This document shows, in pieces, positions 18,091 through 26,112 of a stretch of 64,000 nucleotides of DNA. Source of the DNA: Nocardia amamiensis (GTDB lineage Bacteria; Actinomycetota; Actinomycetes; Mycobacteriales; Mycobacteriaceae); assembly GCF_015477605.1 (NCBI RefSeq), contig NZ_JADLQX010000034.1, forward strand, positions 1 to 64,000. Direction: 5' to 3'. The notes under the pieces are model-generated. The model was given only the letters and a program-made list of their open reading frames with translations. It was not told the DNA's origin and searched no databases. The position numbers and the translations under genes were made by a program. The number at the start of each line of letters is the position of its first letter. Within the stretch, counting starts at the first letter, position 1.

Positions 18091-18385
18091 CGGCTCCGCC
18101 ACGAGCGTCACCGCCTCGGTCGAAATGTCTTCCGCGGTCAGCGGGGAGATCACCAGCCCGCCGCCGTCCAGGCGCACCGGACCGCTACCGGCGGCCAGGT
18201 CTTTCTCCAACTCTTCGACCGAGGTGTGGAACTCGTCGGTGACCTCGGCCAAGCGGGGGGCCAGATCGGCGAATTTGCCAACCAGGCGGCAGAATTCGCG
18301 CGTTGAGCGCCCACTGCTGCGGTGTGAGCGCGTAGGCGGCCGGGTCGGCGAGGACCAGGAAGCGGGGTTCGGTGGGACGAGGTCC
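18091..18385 (-). mobile_element. Tn3-family transposase (TnpA-like) remnant, frameshifted
   Basis: Read on the bottom strand, one frame gives DPAAYALTPQQWALNA. After a shift near 18300 another frame continues as REFCRLVGKFADLAPRLAEV, then LDGGGLVISPLTAEDISTEA. This order resembles the region before the catalytic core in actinobacterial Tn3-family transposases. Both ends and the catalytic residues are missing. It lies between the CMD-like gene and the GyrI/DUF302 gene. With the resolvase-like fragment at 16132-16242 it brackets the SDR/CMD pair. Family assignment is from memory of the motif and should be checked by alignment. Confidence 0.55.
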
Positions 18386-18386
18386 G

Positions 18387-19271
18387 TTACGCCGACGCCG
18401 GCGCCGAATCACGGAGGCTCTCCAGCGCGGCGGCGAGTAACCGGCGCGCGTCCACGGCAACCGGGCGCAACGCCGGCTGGGTGGTCGCGCGCACGAGCAG
18501 ATCGGGATCGGTGGCTTCGACGAGCGTTCCGGTGTCGACGGAACGCACCACCACCGTGCACGACAGCAGCAGCGCGGCCTGGCGGTCGGCCGTCAGCGCA
18601 CGATAGGTGAGCCGGGGATCGCACACGCCGAGGAGCAGGAAGTCTTCGATCTGTTCGCCGATCTGCTCGCGCAGTGTGGCCTGGAGGTCGACTTCCGCGA
18701 TCACGCTGAGCCCCTGATGCTGCAGTGCGTCTCGGGTTCGGCGCACGGCGATGTCGAACGGCGCGTCGAGACGGATGGCGATTGCCGGTGCGGGTGCCAC
18801 CGGCAAACGGATCTCCGTGAGCAGCCGCCGCGGATCGGTGACCTCGTCGGGACCGATCAGGTACGCCTCGGTCGGCGGTCCGGTGGTCCGATAGCCGGAG
18901 TCGTGCAGCCATTCCCGCAACGCGGTATAGGCGTCGCCGAGTTCGCGGTAACTGCCGCGGTGGCAGGTGCGCGCGACGAGCGTTCCCGGCACCACGACCA
19001 CCTCCGCGCCGGAACTGGGGCCGAGCTTGGGCGCCGGTTCCACCGGTACGCCGAAATCCACCGCGATCGCCTCATCGGCGGGCAGTTCTTGATGAAAGGT
19101 GATCGTCGGCGCCCCGCTGGCGGTCAATCCGGCGCGTTGGGCGATCTGGGTCAGCTCCCGCATTCCCTCGACGATGTCCTCGCCGAGCAGATTCGGGTTC
19201 GGCCGAATCTCCCGCGGCACCCGCAGCACCGTCTCCGGTGCCGACTCCACCAGGGCCACCCGGTACTCCAT
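18387..19271 (-). CDS. GyrI-like (AraC-effector-type) plus DUF302 fusion protein
   Basis: Predicted 294-residue cytosolic protein with two ligand-binding-type domains. Residues about 1-158 resemble a GyrI-like small-molecule-binding domain (MEYRVALVESAPETVLRVPR at the start, RTCHRGSYRELGDAYTALREW in the middle, EAYLIGPDEV near the end). Residues about 165-290 form a DUF302 domain (IRLDAPFDIAVRRTRDALQ through FLLLGVCDPRLTYRAL). No DNA-binding domain is present, so it is a sensor, sequestering protein or enzyme of unknown substrate. The ATG at 19271 has a strong GAGGAGG site. A DosR-type box lies 57 bases upstream, suggesting hypoxic induction. Confidence 0.82.
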   Translation of the reverse strand: MEYRVALVESAPETVLRVPREIRPNPNLLGEDIVEGMRELTQIAQRAGLTASGAPTITFHQELPADEAIAVDFGVPVEPAPKLGPSSGAEVVVVPGTLVARTCHRGSYRELGDAYTALREWLHDSGYRTTGPPTEAYLIGPDEVTDPRRLLTEIRLPVAPAPAIAIRLDAPFDIAVRRTRDALQHQGLSVIAEVDLQATLREQIGEQIEDFLLLGVCDPRLTYRALTADRQAALLLSCTVVVRSVDTGTLVEATDPDLLVRATTQPALRPVAVDARRLLAAALESLRDSAPASA

Positions 19272-19327
19272 CGAAGCCTCCTCGGTCTCGTGTGATGAGC
19301 GTGCGCCGCGCCCGTTGCCACTGCACA

Positions 19328-19341
19328 GGGGCGAAGGTCCC
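19328..19341. promoter_or_regulatory. DosR-box-like site between the GyrI/DUF302 and adenosine-specific-kinase genes
   Basis: GGGGCGAAGGTCCC; the bottom strand reads GGGACCTTCGCCCC, one of the best DosR-type matches in the window. It lies 57 bases upstream of the GyrI/DUF302 start and 135 upstream of the divergent gene at 19476. Confidence 0.6.
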
Positions 19342-19475
19342 GCGATGGTGGGCCTTACCGCCGTCCTGCTCCTGACCCGCCCATCCGCGCTATCCGCCAG
19401 CAAGGGCAGAAGATCCCGGCACGCCGGGACCTATCGCCCTGGCGGGTGCGACTCGCTCGAGCGCACGCTGTTGCG

Positions 19476-19958
19476 ATGGAGCTGACTGCGGTACGTATAG
19501 ACAAACCGGAGGATCTCAACGTGATCCTCGGGCAGTCCCACTTCATCAAGACCGTGGAAGACCTGCACGAGGCACTGGTCGGGATCAGCCCGCACCTGCG
19601 GTTCGGGGTGGCGTTCTGCGAGGCATCCGGGCCGCGGCTGGTCCGTCACTCGGGAAACGACGACGACCTGATCGAGCTCGCCACGAAGAACGCGGTCGCC
19701 GTGGGCGCGGGGCACTCGTTCATCGTGTTCCTGCACGAGGGATATCCGGTCAATGTGCTCAATGCGATACGGCAGGTCCCGGAGGTCTGCGGAATCTACT
19801 GTGCCACAGCCAATCAGGTCGAGGTGTTGATCGCCGAGACGGAGCTGGGACGGGGCATAGTCGGCGTCGTCGACGGGACCGTGCCGGTGGGCGTGGAGAC
19901 CCAGGACGACCAGGAAGACCGCAGGCAGCTACTCCGCCGGATCGGATACAAGCTGTAG
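19476..19958 (+). CDS. Adenosine-specific kinase family protein (DUF355/COG1839)
   Basis: Predicted 160-residue protein of the adenosine-specific-kinase family. Characteristic stretches are VRIDKPEDLNVILGQSHFIK, TVEDLHEALV, KFGVAFCEASGPRLVR-like (here RFGVAFCEASGPRLVR) and CATANQVEVLIAE, with a C-terminal RRQLLRRIGYKL. The family name comes from structural studies; the in-vivo role is unclear. The start at 19476 fits the family N-terminus, although no strong ribosome-binding site is visible. It is divergent from the GyrI/DUF302 gene and shares a region with a DosR-like palindrome. Confidence 0.85.
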   Translation: MELTAVRIDKPEDLNVILGQSHFIKTVEDLHEALVGISPHLRFGVAFCEASGPRLVRHSGNDDDLIELATKNAVAVGAGHSFIVFLHEGYPVNVLNAIRQVPEVCGIYCATANQVEVLIAETELGRGIVGVVDGTVPVGVETQDDQEDRRQLLRRIGYKL

Positions 19959-20088
19959 CAGAAAAGGGCGGCGGCACCGGGTGGGGACGCGCACACTGGG
20001 ATCGGAGGACCACCGCACGCGCCGGTGGTCGACGCTGTCGCGGCACGCGGGATGTGACGGGCATGGCAACCGGTGAAGAAGGCGACCT

Positions 20089-22887
20089 GTGACGAGCTCA
20101 GAGCAGGACGAGGACCTACTGCTGGCGGTCGTCCGGGACCTCGTGGCCGAGCGGCACACCGTGGACCGCGCCGCGCGCGCGATGCTCGACAGCGAGTTGG
20201 AGCGCGATCTCGGGCTGGACAGCCTCGGCATCACCGAGTTGCTCGACCGCACCGAGCATGCGTTCGGGGTGAGCTTGGAACGAGGCGTTCTCGGCACCGT
20301 GACGACGCCGCGTGATCTTCTCACCGCCGTATGCGGCGCGCCTGCGCGGAGCCGCCAGCGGTCGATGCCCATGCGGCACGCCGCACCACCGCGGATCGAC
20401 CGGACCCCCGCCGCAACCGCCACCCTCTGTGAGGCGCTGTCCTGGCATGCCCGCACCCACGCTCATCGCACCCACCTGCGGATACTCTCCGGAAGAACAA
20501 GGGATGGGGAACAGGAGGAGGTCAGCTACGGCGAGGTGCGGTCCGCCGCCGCGACGGTGTCCGCCGCCTTGCTCGCCCGCGAGCTGCACCCCGGCGACAG
20601 GGTGGCCATCATGCTGCCCACGGGCCGGGCCTACTTCACCACCTTCCTCGGTGTGCTCCTGGCCGGTGGCGTCCCGGTGCCGGTCTACCCGCCATCACGC
20701 CCGTCGCAGCTCGCCGAGCATCTGCGACGTCAGGTGCGCATCCTCGGCAACGCACAGGCTTGCGTGCTGGTCACCGATCCGCAGGCCGCGCGCTTGGCGC
20801 GCCTGGTACGCGACCAGGTGGAGCCGGTGCGCCACGTCCTGACTCCGGAAGAATTGGCCGGGTACGGGGAGGCGGAAGGCTCGGTCCGAGGGGCGGACGA
20901 CATCGCTTTGGTGCAGTACACCTCCGGTAGCACCGGCGACCCCAAAGGCGTGACTCTCACCCACGCGAACCTGCTGTCGAATATCCGGGCGATGGGCGAG
21001 GCAGCAGAGGTCGCCACTTCGGACGTGTTCGTCAGCTGGCTTCCCCTCTACCACGACATGGGTTTGATCGGCGCTTGGTTGTCCTGCCTGTACTTCGGGG
21101 TGCCGCTGGCCGTGATGTCGCCCTTGGACTTCCTTGCCCGGCCGTCGCAATGGCTTTGGGCCATCCACGCCCAACACGGCACGGTATCCGCGGCCCCGAA
21201 CTTCGCCTACGAGCTGTGCCTGCGGAAGATCGCCGACGTGGAACTCGATGGGCTCGAGCTCGGGTCGCTGCGGATTCTCTTCAACGGCGCCGAACCGGTG
21301 AGCGCGGACACCGTGACCAGGTTCGCCGAGCGATTCGGCGCCTATGGGCTGCGTCGCGAGACCCAGGCCCCGGTCTATGGACTGGCCGAGGCGTGCGTCG
21401 GCCTCACCCTCCCGCCTGTCGGCCGAGGGCCGATCGTGGATCGCGTCGACCGCAACCGTTTCCTGCGTACGGGCAGGGCGACCCGGGCCGCAGAGGACGA
21501 CCCGGATCCGCTCCGCTTCGTCGGCTGTGGCCGGACGATCCCCGATCACCAGATCCGCCTGGTCGACTCGGCGGGAAACGTGCTCGGCGATCGGCGTGAG
21601 GGCCGGATCGAGTTCTGCGGCCCTTCGGCCACCGCGGGATACTTCCGCAATCAGCGGGCAACGAAAGCGCTGTTCCGGCACGGCTGGCTCGACACGGGAG
21701 ATCTCGGTTATCTCGACGACGGCGAGCTCTACGTGACCGGCCGGATCAAGGATCTCATCATCCGGGCAGGCCGCAATCTGCACCCGGAAGAGCTCGAACG
21801 GGTCGTGGGCGATATCCCGGAAATTCGCAAGGGGTGCGTTGCCGTCTTCGCGACATCCGAGCCCACCGGCGGCACCGAGCGGCTGGTGGTGTTCGCCGAG
21901 ACGCGCCAGACCGCGACTGCCGCCCTCGCCCGGCTGCGGGAACAGATCATCGGGGTGAGTGTCGACCTGCTCGGAACGCCCCCGGACGATGTCGTGCTCG
22001 CGCCTCCGGGAACGGTGCCGAAAACCTCCAGCGGCAAGCTCCGGCGCGCCGCCACCCGGGAACGCTACGAGCGGGGCGATCTGCGGGCCCGTCCCCGGCC
22101 CGTGTGGTGGCAGCTGGTCCGGTTCGCAGCGAGGGGCGCGATCCCCGGCGTGCGACGCGCGGGGAAACTCACGGCAAGCAGGGCGTTCGCCCTGTGGTGC
22201 TGGTCGGTTCTCATCGCGGTTGGTCTGCCGACACTGATCGTCGTGGCAGCGGTTCCCGGTCTCGGCGCGCGACGAGCTATCGTGCGCGCGGCCGCCCGCA
22301 GCCTCGCCCGGCTCACCGGCACCCGCATCACTGTGGACCGAGCCGAGCGGCTCGCGCGGCTGGGCGCCTGCGTCGTGGTCGCCAACCACGCCAGCCTCCT
22401 CGACGGCATCGCGTTGTCCACGATCCTTCCCGGCCGCTTCACCTTCGTGGTCGGTGAGGTATTCGAACGCAAGCCGCTGGTCGGCTTCTTGCTGCGGCGG
22501 GCCGGTACTCGATTCGTCGAGCGGACCGAGCGCGAACACGGCGTGGCCGACACCCAGCACCTGATGGAAGCGGCGCGGCACGGCGAATGCCTGGTGGTGT
22601 TCCCGGAGGGTGGCCTCTCGCCGGTGCCGGGCCTGCGGCCGTTCCACATGGGTGCGTTCATGATCGCCGCGAAGGCGGGCCTTCCGGTCGTGCCCGTGGC
22701 GATCTCGGGTACCCGCGCGATGATGTGGCCCGACCACGGCACGATCATCCGCCGCGGCGTCATCCACTTCGTCGTCGGGGAAGCGATCCTCCCTGCCGGA
22801 GACGGGTGGGATGCCGCCATCGGCCTGGAACACGCGGCACGCGCCGCGATTGCCGAACACTGCCGGGAGCCCGACAACACCCGGTGA
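20089..22887 (+). CDS. ACP - fatty-acyl-AMP ligase - PlsC acyltransferase fusion
   Basis: Predicted 932-residue trifunctional protein. Residues 1-80 form an acyl carrier protein with LGLDSLGI (phosphopantetheine Ser near 45). Residues about 105-660 form a FAAL-type adenylating domain, with YTSGSTGDPKG near 280, WLPLYHDMGLIG, MSPLDFLARPSQWLWA, SAAPNFAYELC and the late TSSGKLRR lysine motif. A hydrophobic segment near 703-730 probably anchors it to the membrane. The C-terminus is a PlsC-type glycerolipid acyltransferase with NHASLLDG near 765 and FPEGG near 840. The protein could activate a fatty acid, load its own ACP and pass the chain to a lipid without CoA; alternatively it could feed the neighbouring NRPS. 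GTG start at 20089 with AAGAAGG upstream. Confidence 0.9.
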   Translation: MTSSEQDEDLLLAVVRDLVAERHTVDRAARAMLDSELERDLGLDSLGITELLDRTEHAFGVSLERGVLGTVTTPRDLLTAVCGAPARSRQRSMPMRHAAPPRIDRTPAATATLCEALSWHARTHAHRTHLRILSGRTRDGEQEEVSYGEVRSAAATVSAALLARELHPGDRVAIMLPTGRAYFTTFLGVLLAGGVPVPVYPPSRPSQLAEHLRRQVRILGNAQACVLVTDPQAARLARLVRDQVEPVRHVLTPEELAGYGEAEGSVRGADDIALVQYTSGSTGDPKGVTLTHANLLSNIRAMGEAAEVATSDVFVSWLPLYHDMGLIGAWLSCLYFGVPLAVMSPLDFLARPSQWLWAIHAQHGTVSAAPNFAYELCLRKIADVELDGLELGSLRILFNGAEPVSADTVTRFAERFGAYGLRRETQAPVYGLAEACVGLTLPPVGRGPIVDRVDRNRFLRTGRATRAAEDDPDPLRFVGCGRTIPDHQIRLVDSAGNVLGDRREGRIEFCGPSATAGYFRNQRATKALFRHGWLDTGDLGYLDDGELYVTGRIKDLIIRAGRNLHPEELERVVGDIPEIRKGCVAVFATSEPTGGTERLVVFAETRQTATAALARLREQIIGVSVDLLGTPPDDVVLAPPGTVPKTSSGKLRRAATRERYERGDLRARPRPVWWQLVRFAARGAIPGVRRAGKLTASRAFALWCWSVLIAVGLPTLIVVAAVPGLGARRAIVRAAARSLARLTGTRITVDRAERLARLGACVVVANHASLLDGIALSTILPGRFTFVVGEVFERKPLVGFLLRRAGTRFVERTEREHGVADTQHLMEAARHGECLVVFPEGGLSPVPGLRPFHMGAFMIAAKAGLPVVPVAISGTRAMMWPDHGTIIRRGVIHFVVGEAILPAGDGWDAAIGLEHAARAAIAEHCREPDNTR

Positions 22888-22965
22888 CGCGACCCGCGTG
22901 TTCCGTTCGGCAGGCATCCTGATCCGGGAATCTCCGGCCCGACAGGTGGCCGAAGGAGTCGGAAT

Positions 22966-22980
22966 GGGGCCGATCGTCAC
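22966..22980. promoter_or_regulatory. Possible degenerate DosR-type site upstream of the small Cys/His protein gene
   Basis: GGGGCCGATCGTCAC lies 57 bases upstream of the start at 23037. It resembles the site at 16112-16125 but is one base longer between arms. This is a weak match, reported because of position and context. Confidence 0.25.
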
Positions 22981-23036
22981 GGGAATGGGTGATTTCGGCC
23001 CTGTCGATGGGCGCCGGCGGCGACGATCCTGATCTC

Positions 23037-23417
23037 ATGACCGACAATTCGAACCTTTCGGCGCCCGAACAGCGGCGCATCGCCGAACAGGCCCTGGATG
23101 CGCTGGCGCAACCTACCGAGCAGGTGCTCCTCCAGGTGCGGTGTGGGCGCGGTCATCATGTGGCGACCGTCTTCGATACGTCCGCCGGCGCGGTGTACCG
23201 CTCCGTGGTCGGTCCACATGCCCACGGTGATCGCGACTACGTCGATACCGGACATGGCGCCCATGACCGCGGCACACGATACGTCGACCTACTGGCGGCC
23301 GCCCCGATCGTCGACGACGGCCTACCCGCCTCCTGCGAATGCGGTCCGCACACACTGTCGCGCGAACGGCTGAGGCAGGCTATTACCCACGACGAGCACA
23401 CCCTCCAGTTGCCCTGA
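23037..23417 (+). CDS. Small Cys/His-containing protein of unknown function
   Basis: Predicted 126-residue soluble protein that I do not recognise. It has no signal peptide or membrane segment. A cluster LLQVRCGRGHHVATVFDT near residue 37 and a later SCECGPHTLSRERL near 105 could together bind a metal such as zinc, but a standard zinc-finger spacing is not obvious. The ATG at 23037 is chosen because protein-like sequence begins there; earlier in-frame starts add only low-complexity residues. The ribosome-binding site is weak. It stands alone between the ACP-FAAL-PlsC gene and the second nitroreductase, which is convergent with it. Confidence 0.72.
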   Translation: MTDNSNLSAPEQRRIAEQALDALAQPTEQVLLQVRCGRGHHVATVFDTSAGAVYRSVVGPHAHGDRDYVDTGHGAHDRGTRYVDLLAAAPIVDDGLPASCECGPHTLSRERLRQAITHDEHTLQLP

Positions 23418-23634
23418 GACGCGGCACCGGGTAAACACAGCCAGCCTGCAAGCCGCAGCAGTTCAGCAGCGCCGGCGGATAGCAGCCGGCCGATTGCCGA
23501 GCCGTACATCACCTCGATCTCGCAGGCCCCCAGGTCGTCGCAACCAGCGTCGAGACAGCCCCGGTGTTGGTTTCGGCATCGGGCTCGAACCGGATTCCGC
23601 CGCCACGATGCGGGGTACTGACTTCACAGTCGCC

Positions 23635-24642
23635 TCAGTGGTGGTCGACGACAGTGAAGATGTCTGTGAGCGGTCGGCGCGGGGTGGGCGGGATCAGCTC
23701 GCTGTCCGCGGGTGCGGTCCCGACGCGGACCACCACCTGTGGCGTGGCCGGGCGGGGGATCAGGCTGGTGAGCAGTGTCCGGCCGGTCGGGAGTTCGGTG
23801 ATATGGGTCAGCGCACAGGTCGCCAGCCCGGCCGCGGTGCACTCCAGCAGCACGGCTGACAGTGCCTCGCCGGTATGCAGCCAGTGGGTGACCGAGTCGC
23901 CGTCGGTGCTGAGCACCACCAGCCGCGCGCGGTCTCGGAGCTGCGCGCGGCGCATCGAGTGCGGAGCGGAGGGAAAGACGCGTCCGACACCGACACGCGC
24001 GAACTCCGCGTCCGACACCAGTGCGGACGGCGGCACACCTTCAGGTGTGTCCGGATGTCCGGCCCACCACTCCAATTCGGTTTGATACAGCAGGTCGTTG
24101 CCGCGTAGGGCACCAGCCTCGGCGGACGCGGCGGCCAAGCGTGGCCGGGCGCTTTCGTCGAGCACGTCGAGTTCGACCTCGTGCGGTGAGCTGAGCATGC
24201 GGATCCGGGGCAGGATGTCGGTGAACCCCTCAGGTTCCGCCAAGGGCAGCCGGTCGGTGCGCCGCTGGTCGATGGCGAGCGCTCGAGGGTGAACACCCTC
24301 GGGCGGGTCCGGCCACGGCCGGAACTCGATCGTCGCGAGATGATCGGGCCGTTGCGGGTTCGGTATGCGTACCGTGTCGGTGTGCCAGCCACGGTCGGCG
24401 AAGACGGTGCGAACGTGGTGCAGCATGGTGCCGCAGCTGATCAGCAACTGGCGGCCGAGCGGGTCGGTCGAGGGCAGCAGCCGGTCCGCGTCGGTGTGCA
24501 GGTGCAGGCGGGTACCGTCCAGGATCCAGCGCCACGGCTGGGTATTGTGCACCGACGGTGCACGAGCGGCCAAGCGCAGCGCCGCCAGTATCGTCGGGTG
24601 ATCAGGTGCCGGAACCGCAGGCGCGTCGTCGTGGGTGGTCAT
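23635..24642 (-). CDS. Acg-family FMN-binding nitroreductase-like protein (2 of 3)
   Basis: Predicted 335-residue member of the same family as the genes at 12301 and 24815. Seen: ARAPSVHNTQPWRWIL near residue 25, DPLGRQLLISCGTMLHHVRT, QRRTDRLPLAEPEG, the middle-region ELEWWAGHPDTPEGVP, and the C-terminal LECTAAGLATCALTHITELP. It is clearly diverged from the other two copies, so this is not a recent duplication. The ATG at 24642 gives the family N-terminus; an upstream ATG (24792) would add 50 unlikely residues. It lies directly downstream of the third copy on the same strand with 172 bases between, containing a possible DosR-like site. Confidence 0.9.
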   Translation of the reverse strand: MTTHDDAPAVPAPDHPTILAALRLAARAPSVHNTQPWRWILDGTRLHLHTDADRLLPSTDPLGRQLLISCGTMLHHVRTVFADRGWHTDTVRIPNPQRPDHLATIEFRPWPDPPEGVHPRALAIDQRRTDRLPLAEPEGFTDILPRIRMLSSPHEVELDVLDESARPRLAAASAEAGALRGNDLLYQTELEWWAGHPDTPEGVPPSALVSDAEFARVGVGRVFPSAPHSMRRAQLRDRARLVVLSTDGDSVTHWLHTGEALSAVLLECTAAGLATCALTHITELPTGRTLLTSLIPRPATPQVVVRVGTAPADSELIPPTPRRPLTDIFTVVDHH

Positions 24643-24698
24643 ATTTCGAGTGTTCTCGGTGCGCGGGCGCGCGGATACGGGCCTTCCGCCTGCGCGGC

Positions 24699-24714
24699 GG
24701 GGCCGTTGGTCACC
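24699..24714. promoter_or_regulatory. Possible DosR-type site upstream of nitroreductase 2
   Basis: GGGGCCGTTGGTCACC has a GGGRC-N4-GTC-like arrangement 57 bases upstream of the start at 24642. The match is only moderate. Confidence 0.3.
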
Positions 24715-24814
24715 TGGGGTGGCCGCGGTTCCCAGCCGAGTCGGTCGGTCGGCGCGGGTTTCGCTGCCAGGCAAGATCTTTGGTTCCATCATCAGGCCGC
24801 CCGGGTCGCTGACT

Positions 24815-25804
24815 TCATAACGCCTTAGGGGGCATGTCGAGGATCTCGGTGAGCGGCCGGCGCGGGGTCGCTGGACCGTCCGGTTCCGGCTCCGGGGCGA
24901 TGCCGACCCGGACCAGCACCTGCGGCAGGCGGGACTGCCCGGTCAGCTCCCGGACAACGGCACGGCTGCGTGGCACTTCGGTCAGATGGGTCAGCGGACA
25001 CGTCGCGAAGCCCGCGAGGGTGCATTCGAGCAGGACGGTGGACAGCACCTCACCGCAGCGCAGCAGGTCGTCGGGGATGTCGCTGTCGGTGGACAGTACG
25101 AGGATCACCGAGTGGTCGTCGGTGATCTCGCTTCGGCGGTGCGTGCCACCGGCCCCGGGGAACTGACGTCCCACGCTCACTCGCTGCCGTTCCTCCGGGG
25201 AGATCAGGGCGTCCCCGGGGACACCGGCGTCGGCAAGCGTGTGCCCGGTCCACCACTGCAATTCGGCGTGGTACCCGGAGTCGTAGCGGCGCAGCGACGC
25301 GGTCATCTCCGAGGCGCGGGCCAAGGCGGGCCGGCTGTCGTCCCGCAACACGTCCACCGTGGCATCGGCGGGATCGAAGGTGGTGCGCAGTACCGATTCG
25401 AAATCCGACCAGCCGGTCGGCTCTGCGAACGGCAGCCGGTCGGTGCGCCGCCGCAGAATGGCCCCGGCGCGGGCGCGGTCGCCATCGGTCACGATCTGGG
25501 CCGGCCGGAAGGCGAGGGTGGCCAGGTGCTCGCGACGGTTCGGGTCGGGGAAACGGGCGACGAGGATCCGCCAGCCCGCCGCGGCCATCGCGACGCGCAG
25601 ATGGTTCAGGGCGACACCGCAGCTGATCAGCATCTGCCTCCCAGCGGTGTCCGTCGCCGGGAGCATTCGTTCAGGCACGGCGAAAAGCCGCAGCGCGTCC
25701 CCGTCGAACCTCCAGTGCCAAGGCTGACTGTTGTGCAGCGACGGCGCCCGGCCGGCGAGCAGGACGGCCTTCTCGATGGTTTCCCCGGTCGGTAGCTCGT
25801 TCAT
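24815..25804 (-). CDS. Acg-family FMN-binding nitroreductase-like protein (3 of 3)
   Basis: Predicted 329-residue Acg-family protein. Landmarks: GRAPSLHNSQPWHWRFDG near residue 17, DTAGRQMLISCGVALNHLRV, RRRTDRLPFAEPTGW, ELQWWTGHTLADAGVP and LECTLAGFATCPLTHLTEVP. The shared layout with the genes at 12301 and 23635 indicates old paralogues. In mycobacteria such genes are strongly DosR-induced, and no definite nitroreductase reaction has been fixed for most of them. ATG at 25804; a DosR-type half-palindrome lies 36 bases upstream. It is followed on the same strand by copy 2. Confidence 0.9.
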   Translation of the reverse strand: MNELPTGETIEKAVLLAGRAPSLHNSQPWHWRFDGDALRLFAVPERMLPATDTAGRQMLISCGVALNHLRVAMAAAGWRILVARFPDPNRREHLATLAFRPAQIVTDGDRARAGAILRRRTDRLPFAEPTGWSDFESVLRTTFDPADATVDVLRDDSRPALARASEMTASLRRYDSGYHAELQWWTGHTLADAGVPGDALISPEERQRVSVGRQFPGAGGTHRRSEITDDHSVILVLSTDSDIPDDLLRCGEVLSTVLLECTLAGFATCPLTHLTEVPRSRAVVRELTGQSRLPQVLVRVGIAPEPEPDGPATPRRPLTEILDMPPKAL

Positions 25805-25839
25805 ACCGCCGACGGTAGGTTGCGACGCCCGTTGCCGGA

Positions 25840-25857
25840 GGAGTCATAGGTCCCGAA
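25840..25857. promoter_or_regulatory. DosR-box-like site upstream of nitroreductase 3
   Basis: The bottom strand reads TTCGGGACCTATGACTCC. It matches the left half of the mycobacterial consensus (TTSGGGAC) exactly, with a degenerate right arm. It lies 36 bases upstream of the start at 25804. Confidence 0.5.
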
Positions 25858-25890
25858 TCCGGATGCGAGTGGCCCCGTACCGGGCTGCTG

Positions 25891-26107
25891 TTACGGACCG
25901 AGCCCGTGGGTGCCGACGACGAGCAGGCGCGGGCTTGGATCCGTCGCGCAGGACCGGAATCGATGGCGCCTCCACCAGATCGGTCGTGATGTCCAGCTCG
26001 CCGATCGGGGCGGCGGCCGCCACGGCGGATTCGCGGGCGACGGCGAGAGCGTCCCGTCCCACCCGGGCCGAGTTCGGACGCTTCTCGGCAGCCGGTAGGC
26101 GATGCTG
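25891..26107 (-). pseudogene. Universal stress protein remnant (frameshifted, truncated)
   Basis: On the bottom strand, residues such as ARESAVAAAAPIGELDITTD followed by LVEAPSIPVLRDGSKPA match the ATP-binding-loop side of a UspA domain. A one-base shift near 25928 is needed to continue with LLVVGTHGLGP, the family's VVGxHGxG motif, and then a stop follows at once. The N-terminal strand and the C-terminal GSVS region are missing. Usp genes are common in DosR regulons, so this is probably a decayed member. Normal Usp domains are about 140-150 residues; only about 70 remain. Confidence 0.6.
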
Positions 26108-26112
26108 GAACA

